49,329 nucleotides of DNA from PALSA-505 sp036495485 (GCA_036495485.1 DASXMU010000134.1:1-49329), one strand, 5' to 3'; counted from the stretch's first letter, positions 18,173-26,730 are shown. Numbers and translations: made by a program. Notes: generated by a model from the sequence alone, not told the origin.

Positions 18173-19339
18173 ATGTACGGGCTGTCGGACGCCGACATGG
18201 AGATCCAAAAGCGCGCTCGGACGTTCGCGGATGAGCTTATTCCGTTCGAGGCGGAGGCTGAGCTGGCCGGTGGAGAGCTGCCAGCCGGGGTCACCGCCAA
18301 GCACGCGGCCCGGGCACGCGAGCTTGGGCTGTGTTCGACGAACATGCCGGCCGGACTGGGCGGTGGCGGCTGCACCACCCTGCAGCAGATGCTGGTCCAG
18401 GAGCAGATGGGGCGGGTCACCAACGCGCTCGGCTGGGTGGCCGCCACGCCGCCGTCCTGGCTGCCGCAGGTCGCCACGCAGGATCAGATCGAGCGCTACG
18501 TCCGGCCGGTCATCCGGGGTGAGCGGGAGGAGTGCTACGCGATCACCGAGGAGGGTGCCGGCACGGACGTGGACGCCATCGAGGCGACCGCCCGCCACGA
18601 CGGCGACGGCTATCTGCTGAACGGCACAAAATGGCACGTCACCTCGTATAACACCGCCGACTTCGCCTTCTTCCAGGCAAAGCTGGACGGCGGGCCGCAC
18701 CACGGCGAGCACGCGATGTTCCTCGTGGACCTGCCGAGCCCAGGGGCCGAGGTGGTCCGCACCCCGGCCTACACGCACACGGTCAGCCACCATCACCCGA
18801 TCGTCGCGTTCACCGACGTCCGGGTTCCGGCGGCCAACCTGGTCGGGGCCGAAGGCGACGGGATGACCTTCGCCTACGAATGGTTCCGGTTCGAGCGGCT
18901 CATGGTCGCCGCCCGATGCCTGGGTGCCGCCGGGCGGCTGGTCGCCGAGATGACCGCGTTCGCCACTCAGCGGCATTCTGGTGGCCGGCCGGTCAGCGAG
19001 TATGGGCTGGTGGCCGCGATGCTCGCGGACAGCCTGACCGAGCTGTTCGCGGCCAGGTCGCTCGGCTACGAGACGGCCAGGGGAATCGACCGTGGCGCCG
19101 GCCTGAAGGTGGCCCACGCACAGTGCTCGATGGCCAAGCTGTACTGCTCAGAGATGGCCGGCCGGGTGGCCGACCGGGCCGTCCAGGTCTTCGGCGGCCG
19201 TGGCTACATGCGCGAGAACGTAGCCGAGCGCTTCTACCGTGAGCTCCGCGTCGAGCGCATCTGGGAAGGCACCAGTGAGATCCAGCGCGCGATCATCGCC
19301 AGCCAGATGATCAAACAAACTCCAGCGGCCCTAGCCTGA
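18173..19339 (+). CDS. Acyl-CoA dehydrogenase family protein
   Basis: FAD enzyme that desaturates an acyl-CoA at C2-C3, 388 aa, normal length. Visible motifs are YAITEEGAGTDVDAIEATA (flavin/substrate loop), NGTKWHVTSYNTADF, the dimer-interface RGYMRENVAERFYRE and the catalytic base E365 in RIWEGTSEIQ. GAAGGGCG precedes the ATG by about 10 bases. Operator O3 is about 140 bases upstream, placing it in the TetR regulon. With the ADP-forming acyl-CoA ligase it could carry the carbon skeleton of the imported compound into beta-oxidation. It ends convergently with the peroxidase gene across a hairpin. Confidence 0.93.
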   Translation: MYGLSDADMEIQKRARTFADELIPFEAEAELAGGELPAGVTAKHAARARELGLCSTNMPAGLGGGGCTTLQQMLVQEQMGRVTNALGWVAATPPSWLPQVATQDQIERYVRPVIRGEREECYAITEEGAGTDVDAIEATARHDGDGYLLNGTKWHVTSYNTADFAFFQAKLDGGPHHGEHAMFLVDLPSPGAEVVRTPAYTHTVSHHHPIVAFTDVRVPAANLVGAEGDGMTFAYEWFRFERLMVAARCLGAAGRLVAEMTAFATQRHSGGRPVSEYGLVAAMLADSLTELFAARSLGYETARGIDRGAGLKVAHAQCSMAKLYCSEMAGRVADRAVQVFGGRGYMRENVAERFYRELRVERIWEGTSEIQRAIIASQMIKQTPAALA

Positions 19340-19374
19340 CCGCTGCCCCGATGTGCATCGGACCGGGAAAGCTT

Positions 19375-19406
19375 GCCGCCCGTCTCGGTGTGGTGAGACG
19401 GGCGGC
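19375..19406. terminator. Bidirectional hairpin between the acyl-CoA dehydrogenase and peroxidase genes
   Basis: GCCGCCCGTCTC (19375-19386) pairs perfectly with GAGACGGGCGGC (19395-19406) around an 8-nt loop, in the 81-base gap between convergent genes. Confidence 0.75.
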
Positions 19407-19420
19407 GGGAGGCGGGATCG

Positions 19421-19909
19421 CTAGCTGGGGAGGTTGGCTTCGATGGCCTCGATGAGGGTTGGGTCGCCAGGCTCGGTACGGGGGCGGAACCGGGCCAGGG
19501 CCTTGCCGTCCGGGCTGACCAGGAACTTCTCGAAGTTCCACTGGATGTCGCCGGCCTCACCGGTGGCGTCGGGAAGCCCGGTCAGCTCCTGGTAGATGGG
19601 ATGCCGGCCGGGGCCATTGACCTCGATTTTCTCGAACATCGGGAAGCTGACGCCGTAGGTGGTGGAGCAGAACTGCTGGATTTCCTCGGCGGTGCCCGGC
19701 TCCTGGGCACCGAACTGGTTGCAGGGGAAGCCGACGACCGAGAACCCACGCTCGGCGTATTGCTCTTGCAGATGCTCAAGCCCGGTGTACTGCGGGGTCA
19801 GGCCACACTTTGAGGCGACGTTGACCACGAGCAGCGTCTTGCCGGCCAGGTCGCCGAGCGATGAGGGCTGACCCCCCAGGGTATTCACGGGAATGTCAAA
19901 CAAGGCCAC
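19421..19909 (-). CDS. Glutathione/thioredoxin peroxidase (GPx family)
   Basis: Thiol peroxidase of the GPx fold, 162 aa. Peroxidatic C35 (NVASKCGLTPQY), Q65 (FPCNQFG) and W124-N125 (WNFEKFLV) form the active-site tetrad. C81 in QQFCSTTYG fits the resolving cysteine of thioredoxin-dependent GPx enzymes, expected in actinomycetes, which generally use mycothiol rather than glutathione. It starts at GTG 19909 after GGAGG. It lies 85 bases after the Rieske oxygenase stop on the same strand, and may be co-expressed to remove peroxide from the oxygenase/oxidase reactions. Confidence 0.94.
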   Translation of the reverse strand: MALFDIPVNTLGGQPSSLGDLAGKTLLVVNVASKCGLTPQYTGLEHLQEQYAERGFSVVGFPCNQFGAQEPGTAEEIQQFCSTTYGVSFPMFEKIEVNGPGRHPIYQELTGLPDATGEAGDIQWNFEKFLVSPDGKALARFRPRTEPGDPTLIEAIEANLPS

Positions 19910-19994
19910 GTTGGTGATCCTCCGCTGTCGGGACTAGTGGGACAGGATGCCTTGACCAACAGCGGGAGGCGCGCGGGCATGCCCGCTACTCGCC

Positions 19995-21188
19995 TCAGGT
20001 GACCGATGCCACGCTTCCCGGGTTCCAGACCGGCTGGCCGAGGTATCCCCGGGCGACCATCGTAACGAACTGGTACACCGCGTCCTCGTCGGGTGACAGC
20101 GGCCCGGGCACAGCATGTGGCGAGGACAGGCCCCGCTGCACCGACTCGCAGGCATGCCAGTCCTGCCGGTTGGTGATGTCCCAGAACTCGATCGCGTAGC
20201 CGGGGTCGAAGCCGGGTTGCCCCACCGACCCGGGGGCGAACGCCCAGGTGCACTCGATCCGCGTCCGGTCGGCGGCCAGCGGCACGAGCCGGTGCACCAT
20301 CACGTAGTCGGGGTGCAGGCTGACCAGCACGTTCGGGAAAATGTGAACGTAGATGACGGTCCGCAGGCCGGTCGCGTCGAGGCGGCGCAGCGCGACGCCG
20401 TGGCTGCGGCCATCCAGCGACATTGTCGCCATGCCGTCCCGCAGGTCCATCCAGCCGCCGACCCAGGCTCCTCGCGCCGCGTAGTTCTCCCCGCTCTTCG
20501 GCGGGCTCACCTTGCACAGCTCGGGGTGAATGGTCGGGCAGTGGTAGCACTCGTGGTAGTTCTCGGACAGAATCTTCCAGTTGGCGGTGGCATCGTAATC
20601 GTGCTGCCCGGTCACCACGAGCCGGTCCATCTCGTAGGGTGCGACGATCTCCGCGAGCGTGCCGAGCGAGTCCGCGAGCGGCGCGGCGGCACCGGACCCG
20701 TCCACGAATATCAGCCCATGCCATTCCGTGACCGGCAGCTCGGTGAGGCCCCACTGGCCAGCCTCGAAGCCCGCCCGGTTCTTGAAGCCCGCAGCGGCCC
20801 GCAGTCCACCGTCCAGTGAGTACGTCCACGAGTGGTACGGGCAGATGATGACCTTCTGCTGCGCGGCTCCGCCGCAGGGCAGCAGCTCATGACCACGGTG
20901 ACGGCAGGTATTGGCGAACGCCCGCAGCACGCCATCCTCGCCACGCACCAGCAGCACACTGCTGGTCCCCACCGCCTCGGCTCGCTGATCACCGGGCCTG
21001 CGCAACTGCTCACTGCGGCCCGCACAAACCCAGCCGCCACCAAAGAAATGTCGCTGTTCCCAGTCGAACACACCCGGATCCACATAGGCAGCGCGTGGCA
21101 GCATCCGGCTCTGCCCGAACGGCCGCAACGATTCGGCCAGACCAGCACGATCAATAGGAGCAGGCGGCGGAGGTGTTTGACTGACCAT
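19995..21188 (-). CDS. Rieske non-heme iron oxygenase, alpha subunit (choline monooxygenase/CntA/ring-hydroxylase type)
   Basis: 397-aa oxygenase. The Rieske [2Fe-2S] centre is ligated by C95, H97, C116 and H119 (CRHRGH ... CPYHSW). The mononuclear iron site is H216 and H221 (CYHCPTIH) with D343 (NRQDWHACESVQ). It hydroxylates or N-demethylates its substrate using electrons from a reductase, which is not encoded nearby. The ATG at 21188 lies inside operator O4, so the mRNA is probably leaderless or nearly so; no other methionine precedes the conserved region. Relatives include enzymes acting on quaternary amines such as choline, carnitine and stachydrine, which fits the Pot-type importer and BetI-like regulator, but ring-hydroxylating relatives cannot be excluded. 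Confidence 0.92.
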   Translation of the reverse strand: MVSQTPPPPAPIDRAGLAESLRPFGQSRMLPRAAYVDPGVFDWEQRHFFGGGWVCAGRSEQLRRPGDQRAEAVGTSSVLLVRGEDGVLRAFANTCRHRGHELLPCGGAAQQKVIICPYHSWTYSLDGGLRAAAGFKNRAGFEAGQWGLTELPVTEWHGLIFVDGSGAAAPLADSLGTLAEIVAPYEMDRLVVTGQHDYDATANWKILSENYHECYHCPTIHPELCKVSPPKSGENYAARGAWVGGWMDLRDGMATMSLDGRSHGVALRRLDATGLRTVIYVHIFPNVLVSLHPDYVMVHRLVPLAADRTRIECTWAFAPGSVGQPGFDPGYAIEFWDITNRQDWHACESVQRGLSSPHAVPGPLSPDEDAVYQFVTMVARGYLGQPVWNPGSVASVT

Positions 21189-21194
21189 ACAGTC
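21179..21194. promoter_or_regulatory. TetR-type operator O4 overlapping the Rieske gene start
   Basis: GACTGACCATACAGTC is the most diverged copy: outer arms GACTG/CAGTC are intact and the inner bases differ from O2 at three positions. The flanking TT...CAA matches the other sites. It includes the start codon of the Rieske gene. Confidence 0.6.
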
Positions 21195-21287
21195 AAGGCT
21201 AGGTGCTGCCCACTACGCTGTCCAGCAGGCAGTGCAGATCAGCAGGACAGCGCAGATCAGCTTGGCCAGATCAGCCTGCGCCGTGGG

Positions 21288-21309
21288 TATCCGGGGTCAT
21301 CCCCGGATA
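21288..21309. repeat. Hairpin in the lsr2-downstream repeat block
   Basis: TATCCGGGG and CCCCGGATA pair perfectly around TCAT. A related, less perfect hairpin (CCGGGGGG/CCCCCCGG) occurs at 21563-21581, at the other edge of the tandem repeats. Confidence 0.7.
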
Positions 21310-21360
21310 AGCAGTGCGGGTCACGGCGAGACTGATCAATGGTCAGCGTGCATGGTGGGA

Positions 21361-21560
21361 TTGTCGAGCTGCCCGTGTTCCCCGACTCCCCGTCCCACCA
21401 TTATGGGCGTAAGCCGATAAGAGCAGAAGCGGAGCGACCAAGGTCAGCCACCGCCGTGGGGTGTCGAGCTGCCCGTGTTCCCGGACTCCCTGCCCCACCA
21501 TTATGGGCGTAAGCCGATAAGAGCAGAAGCGGAGCGACCAAGGTCAGCCACCGCCGTGGG
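21361..21560. repeat. Two tandem copies of a 100-bp non-coding repeat
   Basis: 21361-21460 and 21461-21560 differ at about five positions. Each contains CCACCATTATGGGCG and ends with GCGACCAAGGTCAGCC followed by CCGCCGTGGG. Flanking segments 21281-21360 and 21561-21640 are related to each other. The whole 21195-21660 interval shows no coding gene. Confidence 0.9.
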
Positions 21561-21660
21561 GTCCGGGGGGTCGCCCCCCGGGATAAATACCGCGGACCAC
21601 GGCGAAGCTGACCAAAGGTCAGCGAGCATGGTGAGCCGTCTCGTCCTCCCCTCGGTCAAA

Positions 21661-21987
21661 TCAGTGAGCGGCTTCGTACTGCGCTACGACAGCGGCCGGG
21701 ATTCGGCCACGCTCGCTCACGGATAGGCCCTGTTCGGCGGCCCAGGAGCGGATAGCACTGGAGTCTTTCCTGGATGTTCTGCCACGCGCTGCGGAGCGAG
21801 CGGCACCCTGACGACCTACCCGGCGACCGGAGTCGATGAACGGCTGAAGGCCGCCCTTGAACTTGTCGAGGTTCTTTTTGCTGAGGTCAATCTCATAGCT
21901 CTGCCCGGCGAAACTGAAGGAGACAGTCTCAGCGCCGTCAGAACCATCGATGTCGTCGGTGATGGTCACAACCGTGGTTTTTGCCAT
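21661..21987 (-). CDS. lsr2: Lsr2 nucleoid-associated protein
   Basis: Histone-like xenogeneic silencer of actinomycetes, 108 aa. The N-terminal dimerisation domain (TVVTITDDIDGSDGAETVSF) and the C-terminal AT-hook-like DNA-binding domain (IRSWAAEQGLSVSERGRIPAAVV) are both clear, with RGR as the minor-groove motif. Residues about 55-75 form a basic linker. It bridges AT-rich, often foreign, DNA. Here it borders the tandem-repeat block. Confidence 0.96.
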   Translation of the reverse strand: MAKTTVVTITDDIDGSDGAETVSFSFAGQSYEIDLSKKNLDKFKGGLQPFIDSGRRVGRQGAARSAARGRTSRKDSSAIRSWAAEQGLSVSERGRIPAAVVAQYEAAH

Positions 21988-22160
21988 ATCTGGATGATCC
22001 AGGTTCCACAGTCAATTTGTCAAAGTGACTCGCTGTAGATCAACCGTGTTGTTCTTGTTGACCTGCGGCACGGGAAGCGGCGCTGTCCCTTCTCATCCCG
22101 CAGAGCAGTCGGGCAGAACTCACCGAAAAGACTGGCCGCAATGACCAGTCGGCAAGTGGC

Positions 22161-22505
22161 TCACTCCGATGAACTCAGTGCGGCGAACATGGCTTGCACC
22201 GCAGCGATCCCCTCGGCGGTGTTCGCACCGATGTCGACCACGAACTGCCCGCTGTTCTCGTGAACCGACCAAGTCGCAAAGGTACAGCAGTGCCGTTCGA
22301 GTTCGACGAGTTCCCGCAGCTCACCGGCGATGCTCTGGTCAGTGCTGCCCTGGTCAGGGGTAAAGATCAGCCGCATTCCGCTTTCCGCCGGTGAAGCCTG
22401 GCCATCGGCACGGGCCGCCAGGGCCGTCCAGCGTGCACCGCGCTGTGACAGTTCCGCCTGACCGAGCGAGCACGCGACTGGCTGGGATCCTTGGTCGCTT
22501 TCCAC
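22161..22505 (-). CDS. Small conserved cysteine-containing protein paired with MerR
   Basis: 114-aa cytoplasmic protein starting at GTG 22505 after GGAGGT. It has C12 (ACSLGQAELSQR) and an adjacent pair C73-C74 in LERHCCTFATW, which could bind a soft metal or undergo disulfide chemistry. I recognise the CSL...RW...L and ELVxLERxCC patterns from small proteins that accompany MerR regulators, but not a defined function. It diverges from the MerR gene with 57 bases between, so regulation by that MerR is likely. Confidence 0.75.
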   Translation of the reverse strand: MESDQGSQPVACSLGQAELSQRGARWTALAARADGQASPAESGMRLIFTPDQGSTDQSIAGELRELVELERHCCTFATWSVHENSGQFVVDIGANTAEGIAAVQAMFAALSSSE

Positions 22506-22551
22506 GGGTCACCTCCGGCTGGAGTTGGGCATACGAATGCAATTGTGCCGG

Positions 22552-22567
22552 TTCAAGTCGACATGAA
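22552..22567. promoter_or_regulatory. MerR-box-like palindrome between the divergent genes
   Basis: TTCAAGTCGACATGAA is palindromic except for one symmetric pair, centred on GTCGAC. It overlaps the proposed MerR ATG (22563), implying either autorepression or that the real start is slightly downstream. Confidence 0.4.
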
Positions 22568-22967
22568 GTCTAGGCCGTACCAGGGACGGGATCACCTTTT
22601 GCCGATCGGCGAACTTGCCCGGCTGTCAGGGCGCCGTGCCTCGTCGATCCGTTATTACGAGCAGATCGGCCTGCTGCCCGAACCGGTCCGCGTCAGCGGC
22701 CAGCGTCGCTACCCGGAGACTGCCGTCCGCATGCTCGCTGTCATTGACACCGCCCAGCGGGCTGGTCTCTCCCTCGATGAGATCAAGATCCTTCTAGCCG
22801 CTACGCATGGCGGGAAAGGCGCAATCGAGGAGCTCCGGAGCATCGCGAGCCGGAAGCTGCCGCAAGTGGCTGCCGAGATCGAGCGCGCGATCCTCGTCAG
22901 GAAATGGCTGGAAAGGGCGTCCCGCTGCGAGTGCCCGGATCTAGGCGAATGTGCTCTTTTCGGCTAA
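22563..22967 (+). CDS. MerR-family regulator with C-terminal cysteine cluster
   Basis: 134-aa MerR protein: winged HTH from residue 13 (LPIGELARLSGRRASSIRYY), a dimerisation helix, and a C-terminal metal- or redox-sensing motif CECPDLGEC (C122, C124, C130). The cysteine spacing resembles metal/SoxR-like sensors, not drug sensors. ATG 22563 has no clear ribosome site; a TTG near 22600, directly before the HTH, is an alternative. It is divergent from the cysteine protein gene, which it probably activates. Confidence 0.88.
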   Translation: MKSRPYQGRDHLLPIGELARLSGRRASSIRYYEQIGLLPEPVRVSGQRRYPETAVRMLAVIDTAQRAGLSLDEIKILLAATHGGKGAIEELRSIASRKLPQVAAEIERAILVRKWLERASRCECPDLGECALFG

Positions 22968-23277
22968 CTGGTGATGCCGCGCGCATAACGGCGGGCTCGC
23001 CCCCGTCGGCCCGGCAGCGCTCACCGGCTCGCTATCGCGGTTGACCGGCAGGCGGGCGGCCGAGTCCGGCGACCATCGATCACACCGCATCATTCCCCCG
23101 TGTTCCGAATTGATCGAGGCCATGGCTCCACCGGTGCTTACTCACCAAGATGCACAGGCGTCAGCAATGAGGTGACCGCCGGCCTTCCGGCAAGGCCCGG
23201 CAAGGCGGGTCTTCCAGTCTTCCAGCGGCCGGCCACCCCGGGCGAGCATGGAGTATCGAGGCCAGGCTCTCGGGATA
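22968..23277. other. Non-coding interval upstream of the GH16 gene
   Basis: No convincing gene on either strand. The 31-bp direct repeats at its right end are listed separately; no riboswitch was recognised. Confidence 0.6.
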
Positions 23278-23339
23278 TTAACACTGCATTCACGAACTCT
23301 GGGTGATTTTAACACCTCGTTCATGGACTCTGCGTGTTT
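23278..23339. promoter_or_regulatory. Two 31-bp direct repeats upstream of the GH16 gene
   Basis: Units at 23278 and 23309 share TTAACAC, TTCA, ACTCTG and GTG at identical spacing (about 23 of 31 bases). Three helical turns apart and 68 bases from the start codon, they look like paired activator or repressor sites. Confidence 0.55.
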
Positions 23340-23406
23340 GTGACATTACAGTCAGGATCAATTGGAAACTTTCTTTACAAAAAGATCCTGAACGGTGGTG
23401 AGCGCG

Positions 23407-25014
23407 ATGAGAGTGTCTCTGCAACGTATTCGAGGGATCCCCAGGAGGGCTCTGGGCCGGTCGCGCGCCGCGAAGCGCGGGACAACGGCGGCGGTACTGA
23501 GCGCGTCCCCGCCCCGTGCTCAGCGGACCCCCGCCAGCACTCCGGGCCGGTCGCGCGTCCAGCGGACGCTGAGCTGGCCGCGTGCTGGGAAGCGCTGGAT
23601 TCCGGCGACGGCCGTACTCGCCGTGCCCGCTGTCATCCTGACCGCGCCGGGAGCCGCGGCCGCCGCACCGCACACCGCTGCCCCGCACGCTGCCTCGGCA
23701 CGTGCCCACGTGGCGGCCCTGAATTCGCCGCATACCACGGCATCACGCGTTCGGCCTGCTACGGTCGCGCAGGCCGTCAAGGAGACGGCCGCCCGCGCCG
23801 AAGCTCGCGCGGCCACCGTGCCGGCGCCGCCGTCCGGATGGACCACGGAGTTCAGCGACGACTTCAACGGCGCGGCGCACACTGCGCCCGGCTCCAGCTG
23901 GATGTATAACACCGGCCCGGGGTCGAGCTTCGGCACCGGCGAGATCGAGACCATGACGAACTCGACCAATAATGGCTACCTCGACGGTAACGGGAACTTT
24001 GATATCACCGCGCTGGGCTCGGGCAGTTCGTGGACCTCCGCGCGGATCCAGACGACCTCGGCCAACGTCGGCGCCCCGGCCGGTGGTGAGCTGGAAGTTA
24101 CCGCCTCGATCCAGCAGCCCAATCCGGGCAACGGCCTGGGTTACTGGCCTGCGTTCTGGATGCTCGGCCCAGGGCAGTGGCCGGAGAACGGCGAGATCGA
24201 CATCATGGAGGACGTCAACGCGCGGTCCGAGGTGGCCGGCACCGTGCACTGTGGTGTGTTTCCCGGCGGGCCGTGCAACGAGCCGAACGGCATCGGCAGC
24301 GGCCTGACTGGCTGCGGCGGCTGCCAGACGGGCTTCCACACGTACACGATGATCCTCAACCGGACCAACACGTCGGCCGAGTCGATCACCTTCTACCTGG
24401 ACGGGAACCAGTACTTCACGGTGACCGAGGCCCAGGTGGGCACCTCGACCTGGCAGGCCGCGTTCGACCACAACCTGTCGATCCTTTTCGACCTGGCGAT
24501 GGGTGGCGGATTCCCCAACGGGGTCTGCGGCTGCACCAGCCCGAGTGGGTCTACCACCTCGGGCGGCACGATGAGCGCCAACTACGTCGCGGCCTACACG
24601 ACATCCGGTGGCGGCTCCCCACCGCCCCCGCCCGGCGCCGGACCGATCACTGGCATCGGCGGCCTGTGCGTGGATGACCGTGGGGCCATCACCACGAACT
24701 TCAACCCGGTTCAGGTGTTCACCTGCAACGGCACGGCCGCGCAGCAGTGGACCGTCGTCCAGGCGGGGAGCACGCTGCGGGTGCTGGGCAAGTGCATGGA
24801 CATCAACGGCGGCGGCACCGCCGACGGGACGAAGGTGGATCTGTTCGACTGCAACAACACAGGCGCGCAGGTGTTCATACCGCAATCCAATGGCTCGCTG
24901 ATGAACCCGCAATCGGGCAAGTGCCTGGACGACACCGGCTCGGGTGGATCCGGCACCCAGTTGCAAATCTGGGACTGTACCGGCGGCGCCAACCAGCACT
25001 GGAGCCTGCCCTAA
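23407..25014 (+). CDS. Secreted GH16 endo-beta-glucanase with C-terminal ricin-type lectin domain
   Basis: Extracellular laminarinase-type enzyme, about 535 aa. A long basic N-terminus precedes the signal segment (WIPATAVLAVPAVILTAPGA, ending AAAA). The GH16 domain spans about 145-400, with the catalytic signature E263-I-D265-I-M-E268. A Ser/Gly/Pro linker (SGGGSPPPPPGAG) leads to a ricin B/CBM13 lectin domain (about 415-535) with repeated Cys pairs and QW-type motifs (AAQQWTV, ANQHWSL). ATG 23407 is preferred over GTG 23395/23398 because GGTGGTGAG lies just upstream. It probably degrades beta-1,3-glucans of fungal, algal or plant origin. Confidence 0.94.
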   Translation: MRVSLQRIRGIPRRALGRSRAAKRGTTAAVLSASPPRAQRTPASTPGRSRVQRTLSWPRAGKRWIPATAVLAVPAVILTAPGAAAAAPHTAAPHAASARAHVAALNSPHTTASRVRPATVAQAVKETAARAEARAATVPAPPSGWTTEFSDDFNGAAHTAPGSSWMYNTGPGSSFGTGEIETMTNSTNNGYLDGNGNFDITALGSGSSWTSARIQTTSANVGAPAGGELEVTASIQQPNPGNGLGYWPAFWMLGPGQWPENGEIDIMEDVNARSEVAGTVHCGVFPGGPCNEPNGIGSGLTGCGGCQTGFHTYTMILNRTNTSAESITFYLDGNQYFTVTEAQVGTSTWQAAFDHNLSILFDLAMGGGFPNGVCGCTSPSGSTTSGGTMSANYVAAYTTSGGGSPPPPPGAGPITGIGGLCVDDRGAITTNFNPVQVFTCNGTAAQQWTVVQAGSTLRVLGKCMDINGGGTADGTKVDLFDCNNTGAQVFIPQSNGSLMNPQSGKCLDDTGSGGSGTQLQIWDCTGGANQHWSLP

Positions 25015-25053
25015 CTCACTGATAGAGCCATAACCCGGCACGGCGAAGATCCG

Positions 25054-25085
25054 GCCCGGTCAGCGGGAACCCCCGCCGGCCGGGC
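25054..25085. terminator. Interrupted hairpin between convergent GH16 and pgi genes
   Basis: An outer stem GCCCGG/CCGGGC and an inner stem GCGGG/CCCGC are separated by small internal loops, in the 81-base convergent gap. Confidence 0.45.
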
Positions 25086-25095
25086 TGGGTCTTTG

Positions 25096-26730
25096 TCAGG
25101 CCTTGTTCTTCAGCGCGCGGTAGCGGCGGATGAGGGTGTTCGTGGACGAGTCGTGGCTCAGCTCGGGCTCGGCGGCGCTCTCCAGCTGCGGGATGATCCG
25201 CTTGGCCAGGACCTTGCCCAGCTCGACGCCCCACTGGTCGAAGGAGTCGATGTCCCAGATGGCCCCCTGGGTGAACACGCTGTGCTCGTACAGGGCGATC
25301 AGGGATCCCAGCAGCCGGGGCGTCAGGACATCCGCCAGCAGCACGTTGGTCGGGCGGTTGCCCTCCATGACCCGGTGCGGCACGACGCGCTCGGGGGTGC
25401 CCTCGGCCCGCACCTCTTCCTCGGTCTTGCCGAAGGCCAGCGCCTGGGCCTGAGCGAAGACGTTCGAGGACAGGATGTCGTGGTGGTCGCGCAGCGGGTT
25501 GAGTGAGTTCGCGAAGGCGATCAGGTCCACCGGGATCAGCTTCGTGCCCTGGTGGATGAGCTGATAGAAGCTGTGCTGCCCGTTGGTGCACGGCTCGCCC
25601 CAGTAGACCGCGCTGGTCTGGTAGTCCACGTGCCGCCCGTCCAGCGTGACGTGCTTGCCGTTGGACTCCATGGTGAGCTGCTGCAGGTAGGCGGGGAAGC
25701 GCTTCAGGTACTGCTCGTAAGGCATGACGCCGGCCGTCTCCGCACCGAAGAAATCGCCGTACCAGACGGCCAGCAGGCCCATCAGCACCGGCAGGTTGCG
25801 CTCCAGCGGGGCGGTCCTGAAGTGCTCGTCCATGGCGTGGAACCCGGCCAGCAGTTCCGCGAAGCCGTCCGGGCCGATGGCCAGCATGGTGGACAGGCCG
25901 ATGGCCGAGTCCATCGAGTAGCGGCCGCCCACCCAGTCCCAGAAGCCGAACATGTTGGCCGTGTCGATGCCGAACTCGGCGACGAGCTTGGCGTTGGTGG
26001 ACACCGCGACGAAATGCCTGGCCACGGCGGCCTCGTCGCCGAGCTCCCGGACGATCCAGTCGCGGGCGGAGGCCGCGTTGGTGAGCGTCTCGATCGTGCC
26101 GAACGTCTTGGAGGAGACGATGAACAGCGTCTCATCGGCCGCCAGGTCCCTGGTCGCCTCCACGAAGTCGGTGGCGTCCACGTTGGAGACGAACCGGAAG
26201 GTCATGTCCCGGCCGGTGTAGTGGCGGAGCGCCTCGTAGGCCATCACCGGGCCGAGGTCGGAGCCGCCGATGCCGATGTTGACCACGTTGCGGATCCGCT
26301 TGCCGGTGTGGCCCTTCCACTCGCCGGAGCGCACCCGGCCGGCGAAGTCGCGCATCCGGTCCAGTACCTCGTGCACCTCGCGGACCACGTCGGCGCCGTC
26401 CACCACCAGCGATGCCTCGCGCGGCATCCGCAACGCCACGTGCAGCACGGCCCGGTCCTCGGAGACGTTGATGCGCTCGCCACGGAACATCTGGTCCCGC
26501 CGCTCCGGCACGCCGGACTCCACCGCCAGGTCCAGCAGCAGCCGCATGGTCTCGTCGGTGACCCGGTTCTTGGAGTAGTCCAGGTAGAGGCCCACCGCCT
26601 CGGCGGTCAGCCGTTCCCCACGGCCCGGGTCGCCGGCGAACAGTTCGCGCAGGTGGCGGCCGGCGATCTCGGTGTGATGGCGCTCGAGCGCCTGCCAGGC
26701 CTCGCGCTGCCGCAACGGCGTCCCGGGCAT
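25096..26730 (-). CDS. pgi: Glucose-6-phosphate isomerase
   Basis: Glycolytic/gluconeogenic interconversion of glucose-6-phosphate and fructose-6-phosphate, 544 aa, full length. The phosphate-binding region VNIGIGGSDLGPVMAYEAL, SSKTFGTIETLTNA, the signature GGRYSMDSAIGL and the C-terminal lysine motif (SFDQWGVELGKVLAKRI) are all present. Divergent from the helicase gene and convergent with the GH16 gene; monocistronic by layout. Confidence 0.98.
   Translation of the reverse strand: MPGTPLRQREAWQALERHHTEIAGRHLRELFAGDPGRGERLTAEAVGLYLDYSKNRVTDETMRLLLDLAVESGVPERRDQMFRGERINVSEDRAVLHVALRMPREASLVVDGADVVREVHEVLDRMRDFAGRVRSGEWKGHTGKRIRNVVNIGIGGSDLGPVMAYEALRHYTGRDMTFRFVSNVDATDFVEATRDLAADETLFIVSSKTFGTIETLTNAASARDWIVRELGDEAAVARHFVAVSTNAKLVAEFGIDTANMFGFWDWVGGRYSMDSAIGLSTMLAIGPDGFAELLAGFHAMDEHFRTAPLERNLPVLMGLLAVWYGDFFGAETAGVMPYEQYLKRFPAYLQQLTMESNGKHVTLDGRHVDYQTSAVYWGEPCTNGQHSFYQLIHQGTKLIPVDLIAFANSLNPLRDHHDILSSNVFAQAQALAFGKTEEEVRAEGTPERVVPHRVMEGNRPTNVLLADVLTPRLLGSLIALYEHSVFTQGAIWDIDSFDQWGVELGKVLAKRIIPQLESAAEPELSHDSSTNTLIRRYRALKNKA

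Noticed and set aside
22568..22967. The MerR protein as true SoxR
   Set aside because: The cysteine spacing C-x-C-x5-C lacks the fourth cysteine of the SoxR iron-sulfur motif.
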